A DNA stretch of 64,000 nt from a bacterium (GCA_016708315.1 JADJGC010000023.1:124001-188000); one strand, 5' to 3'; numbered from the stretch's first letter, positions 7,381 to 16,494 are shown. Made by a program: numbers and translations. Notes: generated by a model from the sequence alone, not told the origin.

Positions 7381-9288
7381 TCAAGTCTTGAGCTTCTTCA
7401 ACTCCAGTTCGTACTGATCGACCAATGCGTCAAGCTGATCCACAACCGCTTTGATTGTCTCCGGTTGTGTCAGATCAACTCCCGCTTTCTTCAGTTGTTC
7501 CATCGGATAGTCATTTCCGCCCGACTTAAGCAGGGTCAGATACTTCTCTGTGGCTTCTTTGCGTACCTTGGCGTCCTTGCTCTGGATTCCCTGCACCAAC
7601 TTGGCAGAGGATGCAAAACAGGTCGCATACTGGTAAACATAGTATGGGCTGTTGTAGAAGTGCGAGATACGCGACCAAAGAACGTCATAGAGCTCATCAC
7701 GAACTACAGCGTCGCCGAAGTAGTCAGTCATGATCTTGCTGTAAATACCTTTGAGAACTTCGGCAGTGATCGGCTGCCCTTGTTCGACCATCATGTGCGC
7801 CTGGTGTTCGAAGTCTGCGAACATAACCTGCGTATAGAAAGTACCGAGAATGTTGTCGATCTGTTGTTCAAGAAGCTTGATGCGTTCTTTCGGATCGGTG
7901 ATCTTCTTGAGCATGTAGTCAAGGAACAGCGCTTCATTCAGCGTGGACGCTACTTCAGCAACGAAGATCGTGTATCCCGAAGTTGCAAACGGCTGGTTCT
8001 CGTGCGAGAGCTGTGTGTGAATTGTGTGGCCCAATTCATGGGCTAACGTGAACACGCCATCCAAAGTCCCGTTATAGTTCATCAACATATAAGGATGAAC
8101 ACCATAGACGCCCGCTGAATATGCTCCTGAACGCTTCCCCTCATTCTCGAACACGTCAATCCAGCCGGATGAGGTCGCTTTCTTAAGTTTCGCTTGATAG
8201 TCGGTGCCAAGCGGCGCAACGGATTCGACCACCATCGGAAGAACCTCGTCGTAATCGTAAACTTTCTCGCCCTCGACGACCGAAACGGAACCGTCATAGA
8301 GATGGTATTCACTAAGTCCCAATGCTTCCTTACGAAGCTTGTAGTAACGCTGCATTGGGGCACATCCTGCCTTAACACCATTTACCAAATTATCGTAAAC
8401 CTGCATCGGAACATTATCGGCATCTAGTGCTGCACTTAGGGTCGATTTGTAGTTACGCGCCTGCGCTAATGCCCAGTCGCGCTGACAGATACCAGAATAT
8501 ATCGCAGCGTAAGTGTTCTGATTGTCAGCGTAGACTCCATACATCGTCTCGAATGCCAACTTGCGATCCTGCTGGTTGCGGCTGCTCGTGAGGAGCTGAC
8601 TGTACTCGCCAGGCGTCAACAGCTTCTCCTGACCATCAGAGAATGTCGCCTTGCGGAACTTTATGTCGGAGGTCGACAATTCCGTGTAGGCAGACTGCGG
8701 TGCATCGTTGAAAGTAGAAAAATACGATAGCAGCTTTTCGCCGCGTTCGTCAAGAACATGCTCTTGCTGTCGATAGAGATTTGTAATCGTGAACCGATAT
8801 GGTGCCAATGCCGGAGTCTCATCCAGCCATTTCTTCATCGTCTCCCACTTGATTGTCAGCAACTCAGGGCTGAACCAGGCAGTTGCGGTACCGAACTTAG
8901 CAAACATCATCTGGACTTGCTGAAGTTTTGCCGCAATTTCGTTGTCGCGAGTATTAACATCGCGTTGAAGTTGCGGGTAGCGGTATACTTTATAAGCGAT
9001 GATATTCATCTCGTCATTAAGCTGATAGGCCTTGAGAATGTTCTGTGCACCGCCGGCAAGAGTACCTTTTAGCGCTGCATACTCATTCATCTTCTGCTCC
9101 ATAGCAGCTTTTCCCTGATCCCAAGCTTCCCAATTGGGATAGATATCGGAGAAATTCCAGCGATACTTGGCGTCAATCTCATCGCGCTTCTTGCTGGTAG
9201 GCATAGCGCCCATCGCCACAGCGGCCAACAGGAAAGAAGCGACTATCGCCAGAATTGTTACGGTCTGCATTCGTTTGTTCAGTTTCAT
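7381..9288 (-). CDS. pepF: Oligoendopeptidase F (M3 family) with a signal peptide
   Basis: A zinc metallopeptidase of 635 residues that cleaves short peptides. The HELGH zinc motif is at residues 417-421 (AHELGHTIHT), with the third ligand region in EVASTLNEALFLDYML; the N-terminal part has the family segment KYRWNFSDIYPNWEAWD. Unlike the usual cytoplasmic PepF, it begins with a clear signal peptide (MKLNKRMQTVTILAIVASFLL, then AAVAMGA), so it is probably periplasmic or a lipid-free secreted enzyme. AGGAG lies upstream of ATG 9288. It is a single-gene transcript ended by the hairpin at 7284-7315. Confidence 0.9.
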   Translation of the reverse strand: MKLNKRMQTVTILAIVASFLLAAVAMGAMPTSKKRDEIDAKYRWNFSDIYPNWEAWDQGKAAMEQKMNEYAALKGTLAGGAQNILKAYQLNDEMNIIAYKVYRYPQLQRDVNTRDNEIAAKLQQVQMMFAKFGTATAWFSPELLTIKWETMKKWLDETPALAPYRFTITNLYRQQEHVLDERGEKLLSYFSTFNDAPQSAYTELSTSDIKFRKATFSDGQEKLLTPGEYSQLLTSSRNQQDRKLAFETMYGVYADNQNTYAAIYSGICQRDWALAQARNYKSTLSAALDADNVPMQVYDNLVNGVKAGCAPMQRYYKLRKEALGLSEYHLYDGSVSVVEGEKVYDYDEVLPMVVESVAPLGTDYQAKLKKATSSGWIDVFENEGKRSGAYSAGVYGVHPYMLMNYNGTLDGVFTLAHELGHTIHTQLSHENQPFATSGYTIFVAEVASTLNEALFLDYMLKKITDPKERIKLLEQQIDNILGTFYTQVMFADFEHQAHMMVEQGQPITAEVLKGIYSKIMTDYFGDAVVRDELYDVLWSRISHFYNSPYYVYQYATCFASSAKLVQGIQSKDAKVRKEATEKYLTLLKSGGNDYPMEQLKKAGVDLTQPETIKAVVDQLDALVDQYELELKKLKT

Positions 9289-9487
9289 ACTGTCGCGTAC
9301 TCCTAAAAAGTGAATATTAAGTTATTGCTTACATTACGAAATGTGCCCCTCAAGGTTTCCTCTCAACATACGAATCTCCCGACAAAATGTCAATTTATGG
9401 GCTCCACTTTGTCGACATTGGAATTACTCTGGGGAAGCAAACTTGTCTCGTATAACGATTGTTGCTATCAAGGAGGAACTGAAAACG

Positions 9488-11431
9488 ATGGCTCTCAATC
9501 TTGCTCAGAAACTAATAAAATCTCATCTGATCGCCGGTGACATGCAAGTCGGCGAAGAAATAGCTCTGCGAATAGACCAGACCCTTACTCAGGATGCAAC
9601 CGGAACAATGGTCATGCTCGAACTCGAGGCGATGGCATTGCCTCGTGTGAAAACCGAGTTGTCGGCGCAATACGTCGACCATAACCTCATTCAAGAAGAT
9701 TTCAAGAATGCCGACGACCACCTCTTCCTTCGATCCGCCTGCCGGCGTTTTGGAATCTGGTATTCACGTCCCGGCAATGGCGTTAGTCATCCGGTCCACA
9801 TGGAGCGATTTGGAGTTCCGGGAAAAACGCTCCTCGGGTCGGACAGCCACACTTGCGCAGCGGGATCACTTGGGATGTTAGCAATCGGGGCTGGCGGACT
9901 TGAAGTCGCAATGGCAATGGCGGGCGAACCGATCCATATCAAATTGCCGAAGGTATTCGGAGTGAAGTTGTCGGGCAGATTACCTGATTGGGTAAGTGCA
10001 AAAGACATCATACTCGAGATGCTTAGACGTCATAAGGTTACTGGCGGAGTCGGCAAGATCATCGAATACTATGGTCCTGCTTTGGCGAATCTGACGGCCA
10101 TGGACAGACACGTAATCGCAAATATGGGAGCGGAACTGGGAGCAACGACTTCGGTATTTCCTTCGGATGAGGTAACCAGAGAGTTCATGCGCTCGCAAGG
10201 TCGTGAATCTCAGTTCGTTCCGCTGTCTCCCGACCGCGATGCAACCTACGACGAGCACGACGAGATTGATTTGTCCAAACTGGAACCACTGATCGCGCTG
10301 CCCAGCAGCCCCGACAATGTTGTACCGGTGCGCGAAGTCGCCGGTCGTGAAATCTATCAGGCTTACATTGGTTCTTCAGCGAATCCGGGCTTGCGCGATT
10401 TCGCAGTGGCAGCGCTGATGGTGAAGGATCGCGTCGTACACGATCGCGTTTCATTCGACATCAACCCTTCTTCACGACAGATTCAAGAAAATCTCATGTC
10501 GCTTGGCCTAATGCAGCACTTGTTGAGAGCCGGAGGACGGATTCACCAGGCGGGCTGCAACGGCTGTATTGGTATGGGACAAGCACCCGCGACGGGACGA
10601 ATCAGTTTACGAACGGTTCCCCGCAACTTCCCGGGTCGCTCGGGCACACTTGAAGACGCTGTGTATCTCTGCAGTCCTGAGACCGCGACAGCATCAGCGC
10701 TGACAGGAGTAATCACAGACCCGCGGACGTTGGGAATGCCATTTCCCAAGTTTGAGGAGCCGAAAGAAATCATCGTGAATACACAAATGCTCGTGCCCCC
10801 TAGTACTGAAGGAAAAACTGTCGAGCTCGAAAAAGGTCCGAATATCAAGAGCCTGCCAATCTTCCCGGAGATGAAGAATATTATTGAAGGTCCGGTACTC
10901 ATAAAACTCGACGACAACATCTCGACCGACACGATTTCGCCGGCAGGCGCTAAGGTTCTTCCCTATCGAAGCAACATACCGGCTATCGCGAATTTTTCAT
11001 TTATACAAGTTGATGAAAACTACGCGAGTCGCGCACTGAATCATCAATCAAGTGGCTCAATAATTGTCGGTGGTCTCAACTATGGGCAGGGTTCAAGCCG
11101 CGAGCATGCAGCCTTGGCGCCTCGTTATCTCGGTGTACTCCTTGTCCTAGCGAAGTCATTCGCCCGAATACATTGGCAGAATCTGGTCAATTTCGGGATT
11201 CTACCATTGACCTTTGTAAATCATGCTGATTGGGACCAAATATCAGAAGATGACGTCTTATCACTGCCCGATGCACGCAATATTGTAGCAATGCAAACGC
11301 GATTCAAGATTCACAACACTACCAAAATGCAGAACTACGAAGTCGAGCACAGTTTGTCGGAGCGACAGCTTGAAGTACTTCTTGCCGGGGGACTAATCAA
11401 CATTTTCCGAAAGAAACACGTCGCCGAGTAA
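9488..11431 (+). CDS. Aconitate hydratase
   Basis: A 647-residue aconitase, which isomerises citrate and isocitrate in the TCA cycle through a [4Fe-4S] cluster. Cluster ligands are Cys123 (GSDSHTC), Cys357 and Cys360 (AGCNGCIGMG). The swivel domain near the C terminus has TDTISPAGAK and GLNYGQGSSREHAALAPR, the substrate-binding motifs. It is the shorter bacterial form, not the approximately 890-residue AcnA. An open frame extends upstream to 9341, but AGGAGG at 9471-9476 and the ATG at 9488 (MALNLAQKLI) mark the true start. It stands alone, and its stop is 3 bases from that of the convergent doxX-like gene. Confidence 0.9.
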   Translation: MALNLAQKLIKSHLIAGDMQVGEEIALRIDQTLTQDATGTMVMLELEAMALPRVKTELSAQYVDHNLIQEDFKNADDHLFLRSACRRFGIWYSRPGNGVSHPVHMERFGVPGKTLLGSDSHTCAAGSLGMLAIGAGGLEVAMAMAGEPIHIKLPKVFGVKLSGRLPDWVSAKDIILEMLRRHKVTGGVGKIIEYYGPALANLTAMDRHVIANMGAELGATTSVFPSDEVTREFMRSQGRESQFVPLSPDRDATYDEHDEIDLSKLEPLIALPSSPDNVVPVREVAGREIYQAYIGSSANPGLRDFAVAALMVKDRVVHDRVSFDINPSSRQIQENLMSLGLMQHLLRAGGRIHQAGCNGCIGMGQAPATGRISLRTVPRNFPGRSGTLEDAVYLCSPETATASALTGVITDPRTLGMPFPKFEEPKEIIVNTQMLVPPSTEGKTVELEKGPNIKSLPIFPEMKNIIEGPVLIKLDDNISTDTISPAGAKVLPYRSNIPAIANFSFIQVDENYASRALNHQSSGSIIVGGLNYGQGSSREHAALAPRYLGVLLVLAKSFARIHWQNLVNFGILPLTFVNHADWDQISEDDVLSLPDARNIVAMQTRFKIHNTTKMQNYEVEHSLSERQLEVLLAGGLINIFRKKHVAE

Positions 11432-11434
11432 TGA

Positions 11435-11875
11435 CTATGACTTCTGGAGAAGCTTCTTTGAAATCATGGCATCGAGTGAGAACTTGCCGGCACCGGCGAA
11501 TATCAACGCCAAGAAAGCCCATCCGTACAGCAGAGCAAACTCCTGCTTACCCCACGGATCGTTGGCATGAACGATTCCGGCCGCTACAAGCATGGTAATC
11601 AGAAGTGGAATGGCTGCGGCGCGAGTTCCGAGCCCTAGTATAATCGCAAGTGAGCAGAAGAATTCGGCGAATATGGCGAGCGATAGGCTCACGGATGGGC
11701 CGAGTCCAATAGGATCTGCCCAAGTATCAGCCTTGTCCGCAAAACTGGAGAGCTTACCCCAACCGTGTCCAAACAGCATGAAACTACCGACCCCAATACG
11801 TAAAACAAGAAGGCCAATATCCGTTCTAATGCCGGAAGTATCAGTTTCAAAAATCGACTTGAAGAACTTCTGCAT
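11435..11875 (-). CDS. DoxX family membrane protein
   Basis: A 146-residue, four-helix DoxX-family protein with the signature LLVLRIGVGSFMLFGHGWGKL, then AEFFCSLAIILGLGTRAAAIPLL, and YGWAFLALIFAGAGKFSLD near the end. Related proteins are annotated as quinol oxidase subunits or as membrane oxidoreductase partners, but most have no tested function. The open frame reaches 11962, but ATG 11875 (MQKFFKSIFE) with AAAGGAGT a few bases upstream on the minus strand is the better start. It is transcribed divergently from the YHS-thioredoxin gene. Confidence 0.85.
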   Translation of the reverse strand: MQKFFKSIFETDTSGIRTDIGLLVLRIGVGSFMLFGHGWGKLSSFADKADTWADPIGLGPSVSLSLAIFAEFFCSLAIILGLGTRAAAIPLLITMLVAAGIVHANDPWGKQEFALLYGWAFLALIFAGAGKFSLDAMISKKLLQKS

Positions 11876-11981
11876 TGGCGGACTCCTTTGTTTTTCTACT
11901 CGGCTCTTTGATGTCTCAATAGTGTATGTTAGGTTAACCGAACCAATGGCATTTGGTTCCATGATGTTGATCAGTTGATCT

Positions 11982-12677
11982 GTGAGTGAAATGACAAAAT
12001 CGACCCTCCTCCTCGCTGGACTATTTGCACTGATTCTGTGCTTGATCGCAAGCGCTCAAAATGAATCGCGGATTAACACAAACGGCCAGTGCCCAGTGTG
12101 CAGATTCCAGAGAATGGATAAGCGAGAAAAACCGCTGATTTCCCATTCGAAGTATAAAGACCGTGAATACAGATTCTGCTCCGACACCTGCAAAACGCAG
12201 TTTGATATCAATCCTGAATATTACATCGAACCACCTCTTCCCCGACCAGCACTCGACTTCGCGTTGACGACCTTAAATGGACACAGAGACTCGTTAGCAA
12301 ATTACCGTGGCAAGATTGTGTTGGTTGACTTTTGGGCTTCGTGGTGTGCACCGTGCGTTAAAACGATGAAGGACCTCCAGTCCATCTACACTGAGTTTCG
12401 AGCCGACAGTCTGGCTATCATCGGAATTACGCTCGACAGTATCGGGACTCCGCAGACAACTACTCATCTACAAAAGCACCAAATCACCTATCCGATTCTG
12501 TTTGAGAACCGCACCAGTCAGACCTGGCTTGCCTATCAGATGAAATCCCTCCCATCGCTGTACCTTGTTGATCGCAAGGGTATGATAGTCCAGCAATGGC
12601 GTGGCGCCGCTGAGAAGAGCGAGATCGTGGCTGCAGTGCGCTTACTGCTTGAAGAGAATCTCTTTGACAAACAATAA
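11982..12677 (+). CDS. Exported YHS-domain/thioredoxin (TlpA-like) fusion protein
   Basis: A 231-residue exported protein that joins two redox/metal modules. After a signal segment (LLAGLFALILCLIASAQ) comes a YHS-type metal-binding domain at about 36-80 (CPVC, then KYKDREYRFCSDTCKTQF, then NPEYYI). A TlpA/ResA-like thioredoxin domain follows with WASWCAPCVKTM, whose WCxPC gives the redox pair, and the cis-Pro segment SLPSLYLVD. It probably reduces or handles a metal-bound or cytochrome-type partner in the periplasm. Start is GTG 11982 or ATG 11991 (MTKSTLLL); the latter is a plausible alternative. The fusion is uncommon. Confidence 0.82.
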   Translation: MSEMTKSTLLLAGLFALILCLIASAQNESRINTNGQCPVCRFQRMDKREKPLISHSKYKDREYRFCSDTCKTQFDINPEYYIEPPLPRPALDFALTTLNGHRDSLANYRGKIVLVDFWASWCAPCVKTMKDLQSIYTEFRADSLAIIGITLDSIGTPQTTTHLQKHQITYPILFENRTSQTWLAYQMKSLPSLYLVDRKGMIVQQWRGAAEKSEIVAAVRLLLEENLFDKQ

Positions 12678-12704
12678 AGGGCAGTTCCATTCGGAACTAC
12701 CCTT
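12677..12704 (-). terminator. Hairpin between the thioredoxin and lipoprotein genes
   Basis: AAGGGCAGTTCC (12677-12688) pairs with GGAACTACCCTT (12693-12704) with one mismatch and a 4-nt loop. On the minus strand it is followed by TTATTGTTTG, a moderate U-tract, so it likely ends the lipoprotein transcript. It could also act for the plus strand, where the U-tract is poor. Confidence 0.55.
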
Positions 12705-12737
12705 CCAGTTTCAAGAGCCGCCAAGCCGACTCGATTC

Positions 12738-13565
12738 TTAGCTAGCCGGACCTTCTTTGGCAACAGTAACCTTGACCGGTGAACGCAGAACGAAATTAAC
12801 CTGAGTTCCCGAGTGAAGGGTTATATCCTGCTTACCGGTTGCGGCGGCCGCGGCAGCGCCTGCAGCAGCTCCGGCGGCAGCGCCTATTTCGGTGCCACCC
12901 TTCTTACCGGTTACCTTACCAATGATACCACCAACCAAGGCTCCGCCGCCGATGAGGCCAACTTGTTTCTTGGTGTGCGAGTCCTTCTTCTCCTCGATCG
13001 GATATGTGTCAACCTGTACTTGAGTTCCACTACGATCTTCAATACTAACCAGGCTAAACACTAACTCGGCTGGCGTCTTCATCCGACCTGACTCAACTAC
13101 CTTGTTGAGTACACCAACCGCAGTAGCACCTTTGGCAAAAACCGTCTCGCCATCATACACGACCGGTTCGAGAATCTGCGCGCGATACTCGGTGCCCGTG
13201 ACATGCACATCGGTATCGATGGAATCAATCAGCTCAATCGCGATGATCGTGCTTTCAGGAAGACTGACAACCTTCGGTTCGGGAATCTTCGGATCTTCCT
13301 TTACGACCGGCTTGGTAGTTGTTTCGTCTTTCTTCTTAGGTTCTTCGGCTTTGGGCTTAGTAGTTTCGGAACCAACGTCAGACCTGTCGTCAGCTGATTG
13401 CTGATTATCAGCAACCGCGCCGCCGGTGTTCCGTGTGGTGTCCACCTGCTCGGTCATTTGACCATCGGTCGTGGTTTCTTTGTTCTCTGCACTCTGTTTG
13501 CTGCACGATACGACCATTAAGGTCATTGCGAGCATCGCGAGTAATACAAGTAGTTTCGATTTCAT
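12738..13565 (-). CDS. Glycine-zipper lipoprotein of unknown function
   Basis: A 275-residue lipoprotein: a signal sequence ends in LMVVSCSK, a good lipobox with the modified Cys at residue 21. A low-complexity linker rich in Thr, Glu and Lys (about 22-95) leads to a globular part (about 100-210). Then comes a hydrophobic Gly/Ala-rich glycine-zipper segment with LIGGGALVGGIIGKVTG and GAAAGAAAGAAAAAA (about 205-245), followed by a strand-rich end. Glycine zippers usually insert in or bind the outer membrane. AGGAGG precedes ATG 13565. The leader contains a GTCAC-GCT-GTGAC hairpin. Confidence 0.75.
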   Translation of the reverse strand: MKSKLLVLLAMLAMTLMVVSCSKQSAENKETTTDGQMTEQVDTTRNTGGAVADNQQSADDRSDVGSETTKPKAEEPKKKDETTTKPVVKEDPKIPEPKVVSLPESTIIAIELIDSIDTDVHVTGTEYRAQILEPVVYDGETVFAKGATAVGVLNKVVESGRMKTPAELVFSLVSIEDRSGTQVQVDTYPIEEKKDSHTKKQVGLIGGGALVGGIIGKVTGKKGGTEIGAAAGAAAGAAAAAATGKQDITLHSGTQVNFVLRSPVKVTVAKEGPAS

Positions 13566-13733
13566 AGTAATCCTCCTGTCACAGCGTGACCAACTCCTGT
13601 CAAATATCCTGTTCGTGATTGTTACCTTGGCTCAATCTAATTACTTGTTATACCACAAACCAATTTGAATATTCCGATAAAATAGTGAACCCTTTTTCTT
13701 CTAACAACTTAGACACGCCGAATCAACGGGAAC

Positions 13734-14294
13734 TTAGCGCGAAATCGTCCACTTTGCGGCAAACTGATCCGCGATCTCCTTGCCCGCCAATCTTTCTGCC
13801 AACATCAATGCAAACAGCATCGCTGCGCCCGGCCCATTTCCAGTGACTATGTTACCATCGACTGTAACTTGTTCCTTTGTGACTATTGCGCCCGCAGTCG
13901 CTAATCGATCATCAAATCCCGGATCACCTGTTGCTCGTTTCCCCTTGAGAATTCCAGCCGCCTCGCCAAGCACGTGACTTGGAGCGGCACATATTGCTGC
14001 GACTAACTTCCCTGAATCGTGATGCCGACGGATTTTCTCAATGACTGTCGGTGAAGCAGCAAGACTTTCAGCGTTTTTGCGCCCGCCAGGAAGTATGACG
14101 CAATCAAAAAGACCTTCGACTCCATCGATGCCCATTTGTGGAACGATAGTAATTCCGTATGCCGCCTTGATCGGCCGATTTTGCAGTCCAGCAATCGTTA
14201 CTTCGACACCAACGCGATTCAGAACGTCGATCGGCGCAACCGCTTCGATATCTTCAAAACCGTCCGTCATGATGATTAACGCTTTCTTAGACAT
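13734..14294 (-). CDS. DJ-1/PfpI family protein
   Basis: A 186-residue DJ-1 superfamily protein. The nucleophile-elbow Cys is Cys102 in AAICAAPSHVLG, and the conserved Glu is in GFEDIEAVAPID near residue 14, as in human DJ-1 and bacterial YajL. Members act as glyoxalase/deglycase-like or redox-sensing proteins; which applies here is open. The frame extends to GTG 14300, but the ATG at 14294 (MSKKALIIMT) sits behind AAGGAG and is preferred. It is the last gene of the minus operon lrp-eamA-PPOX-DJ-1, with 2 bases between it and the previous stop. Confidence 0.85.
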   Translation of the reverse strand: MSKKALIIMTDGFEDIEAVAPIDVLNRVGVEVTIAGLQNRPIKAAYGITIVPQMGIDGVEGLFDCVILPGGRKNAESLAASPTVIEKIRRHHDSGKLVAAICAAPSHVLGEAAGILKGKRATGDPGFDDRLATAGAIVTKEQVTVDGNIVTGNGPGAAMLFALMLAERLAGKEIADQFAAKWTISR

Positions 14295-14296
14295 TG

Positions 14297-14872
14297 TCAC
14301 TCCTTAAGCAAGTTTCGCTGGGAGAACAAGAACGCGCCAGGGAAATCGTCGCGTTCTTTCTTGCGTTTGCCTACCCAGGCAGCTATTGCTATGCGATAAA
14401 CGGTTATGTTCGAGATTTCTTCCATTGAAATCACCTCGTAGTCGCTGCCGGCCTTCAGATGCGGAAAGTACTTCCCGACGAATCGCGACATTTTTACCTG
14501 CGACAAATTAGCGTCATCGACAATACTGATTTCGCCCTGCACCATTACACTTCGGTACTCGACACTCATTTGCGTCGCCGTCTTTGCGGGAAGCAGCCGG
14601 CCCATAGAGCTGACGGTGAAAGTTACCTTTGTGCCATGCCCAACACGCATCCGCGTCGCGCCTTCTTTTGCGGTATGAAAATAGATGGCTCTTTCCACGC
14701 GGTCATAGTAAAAGACATTCATGTTGAGATGTGGAAAATCTTCACCGTTCATCCCGATAGTGGCATACGGCGCAGTTTCGAGCATTTGCTCAATCCACGC
14801 TTCATCGACAACCGCTCGGTCCTGTCGCCTCAAAGCAACTGTTCTGATCGTTGTATTTTCGGTATCGCTCAT
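14297..14872 (-). CDS. Pyridoxamine 5'-phosphate oxidase-like FMN-binding split-barrel protein
   Basis: A 191-residue protein of the PPOX/NimA-like family, which binds FMN or haem/F420-type cofactors in a split barrel. Recognisable segments are YATIGMNGEDFPHLNMNVFYYDRVERAIYFHTA (in parts: YATIGMNG near 37, PHLNMNVFYYD, IYFHTAKEGATR) and the RSVMVQGEIS strand. Nim-type relatives reduce nitro-imidazoles, but many members have unknown roles. A TTG at 14881 could extend it by three codons; ATG 14872 (MSDTENTTIR) is preferred. It follows the eamA-like stop directly in the operon. Confidence 0.78.
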   Translation of the reverse strand: MSDTENTTIRTVALRRQDRAVVDEAWIEQMLETAPYATIGMNGEDFPHLNMNVFYYDRVERAIYFHTAKEGATRMRVGHGTKVTFTVSSMGRLLPAKTATQMSVEYRSVMVQGEISIVDDANLSQVKMSRFVGKYFPHLKAGSDYEVISMEEISNITVYRIAIAAWVGKRKKERDDFPGAFLFSQRNLLKE

Positions 14873-14881
14873 AACGATCAA

Positions 14882-15865
14882 CTACTCTGGTTGGCAGGCC
14901 GAGACGGCAGGCACTGGTTCCTTGGGAGAGTCCGGGACTTGCTTCATCGGCTGCTTGTCTTTGTAAATCGTGATAACTGCAACAGCAGAGATGATTACTG
15001 CCGCGGCAATAATTGTACGAGAAGTGATTTCCTCGCCCCCAAGCAGCCAACCCAGAAACACTGCGACAACCGGATTCACGAATGCATAAGTAGACGCCTT
15101 AGCGGGCGTCGTGACCTTAAGGAGCCAAACATACGCGACGAACGCCAATGAACCAATAATCGCCAAGTAGAAGAGGCCGCCGATTGACTTGAGTGTCATC
15201 GCAGCAAAGTCGACTCGCGGAAATTCCCCAGTCGCTCCGGCGAGCAAACTCAAGACAACTCCACCGGCAAGCATTTGAATGCCAACTGAGAGTAATTTTG
15301 ATTCCGGCAGATCAATGTGACGAGAATAAATCGAACCGCTCGCCCACGACAACGTCGCCAGCAAGAGTGCTGCTGTTCCAAGTAAACCTGTGATCCCTTC
15401 AGCGGCAACTTGAATCGGGCCGATGAGTATTATGATGCCTGCAAAACCAAGTATCAGCCCCAGAACCACGCTTGTCACGGGTCGTCGACCTGCGGGACGC
15501 ATCCACTCAATCAACACCATCCAAAATGGCATTGCGGCAACCATTAGAGCAGCTAAGCCGGAAGGAACGTACTGCTCCGCCCATGTGACAGTTCCAGTGC
15601 CGCCGACCACCAGCAGTAATCCGATGATTGCCGAGTTACGCCACTGCAGCTTTGTCGCAGCAACTGCACCGGAGAATCGTGCATAAGTATAGAGCAGTGT
15701 CCCGCCGATAAGGAATCGTACGCCCGCGCTGAAGAGCGGCGGAATCGTCTCGATTGTGAACCGTATCGCGAGATACGTCGAGCCCCATATCAAATAGACT
15801 GCAAGGAATCCAATGATCAGTCGGTAACGAGGGACGGCATCGTGTTTGGAAAGAGCATCAATCAT
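14882..15865 (-). CDS. EamA/DMT-family transporter (YedA-like)
   Basis: A 327-residue membrane protein with ten predicted helices in two EamA repeats. The first begins YRLIIGFLAVYLIWGSTYLAIRF, the characteristic W-G-x-x-Y/F start; the second half has LLATLSWASGSIYSR and a late NPVVAVFLGWLLGGE segment. DMT transporters export metabolites such as amino acids. Because it sits directly behind an Lrp/AsnC regulator (8-base overlap), an amino-acid export role is plausible but inferred. It is followed directly by the PPOX-like gene. Confidence 0.87.
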   Translation of the reverse strand: MIDALSKHDAVPRYRLIIGFLAVYLIWGSTYLAIRFTIETIPPLFSAGVRFLIGGTLLYTYARFSGAVAATKLQWRNSAIIGLLLVVGGTGTVTWAEQYVPSGLAALMVAAMPFWMVLIEWMRPAGRRPVTSVVLGLILGFAGIIILIGPIQVAAEGITGLLGTAALLLATLSWASGSIYSRHIDLPESKLLSVGIQMLAGGVVLSLLAGATGEFPRVDFAAMTLKSIGGLFYLAIIGSLAFVAYVWLLKVTTPAKASTYAFVNPVVAVFLGWLLGGEEITSRTIIAAAVIISAVAVITIYKDKQPMKQVPDSPKEPVPAVSACQPE

Positions 15866-16337
15866 ACAACTTCCCTTTCATCGCCTCATCGAGCGGCAAT
15901 GGTCCATTCTCCTTGAAAGTTTCCAACGCAATTACTGTTCGAGTATTCTTGACGGTAGGAATTGTGCCTACCTTCTCGCGAAGAAATCTGCCGAGACTTT
16001 CGGCATCGCGTACTCGCGCCTTGAGCAAGTAGCAATCTTCGCCGGCAATGTTGTGAATCTCCAGAACTTCAGGAATCTTTGCCAACTCCAGCGCAGTCGA
16101 GCAGTCATTGACTGGCTCGTCGGCCTTGACAAATATGAAGGCAACGAGTCCAAGTTCAACTGACTTGGCGTTTAGACGCAAATCGTAACCTGCGATAATG
16201 CCCCGTTGAACGAGCTTCTTGATGCGTTCAGCCGTTGCAGAAGGGACAATGCCTATCTGCTTGGCGATCTCGGAATTCGGGATTCTTGCATCCGATTGAA
16301 GGATTTCAAGTATCTTGCGGTCCAATTCGTCTATCAT
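15858..16337 (-). CDS. Lrp/AsnC family transcriptional regulator
   Basis: A 159-residue regulator with an N-terminal winged helix-turn-helix (LDRKILEILQSDARIPNSEIAKQIG at 4-28 in parts, then PSATAERIKKLVQRGII) and a C-terminal RAM ligand-binding domain with the EVLEIHNIAGEDCYLLKARV strand pair, typical of Lrp/AsnC octamers that sense amino acids. GGAG precedes ATG 16337. It overlaps the next gene, an EamA transporter, by 8 bases and likely controls it as the first gene of a four-gene operon, often autoregulated in this family. Confidence 0.9.
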   Translation of the reverse strand: MIDELDRKILEILQSDARIPNSEIAKQIGIVPSATAERIKKLVQRGIIAGYDLRLNAKSVELGLVAFIFVKADEPVNDCSTALELAKIPEVLEIHNIAGEDCYLLKARVRDAESLGRFLREKVGTIPTVKNTRTVIALETFKENGPLPLDEAMKGKLYD

Positions 16338-16488
16338 GTCATGTTTCTCCAGTTTAGTAGCCTATCATTCTCTATATACGCTTGTGCGACGAATATTGTT
16401 CTTTATTTTTTAGACAATTGCGACTTTTCCACTAATTAGCTGAAGTCGTTACTGCAATAATAGTTAGGCGATTGCTCTTGTCTTGCGT

Positions 16489-16494
16489 TATAAT
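16489..16494 (+). promoter_or_regulatory. Possible -10 box upstream of the YqjD-like gene
   Basis: A perfect TATAAT sits 59 bases before ATG 16553, after TTGTCTTGCGT. I do not see a convincing -35 at the usual spacing, so this rests on the -10 alone. The rest of the 16338-16552 gap is AT-rich and must also hold the promoter of the divergent lrp-like operon; no clear operator was found. Confidence 0.3.

Noticed and set aside
7363..8046. 227-codon plus-strand frame within the pepF gene
   Set aside because: Shadow of the minus-strand PepF, which has clear motifs; no ribosome-binding site.
14459..15151. 230-codon plus-strand frame opposite the PPOX and EamA genes
   Set aside because: Antisense shadow, Cys- and Arg-rich composition, not protein-like.
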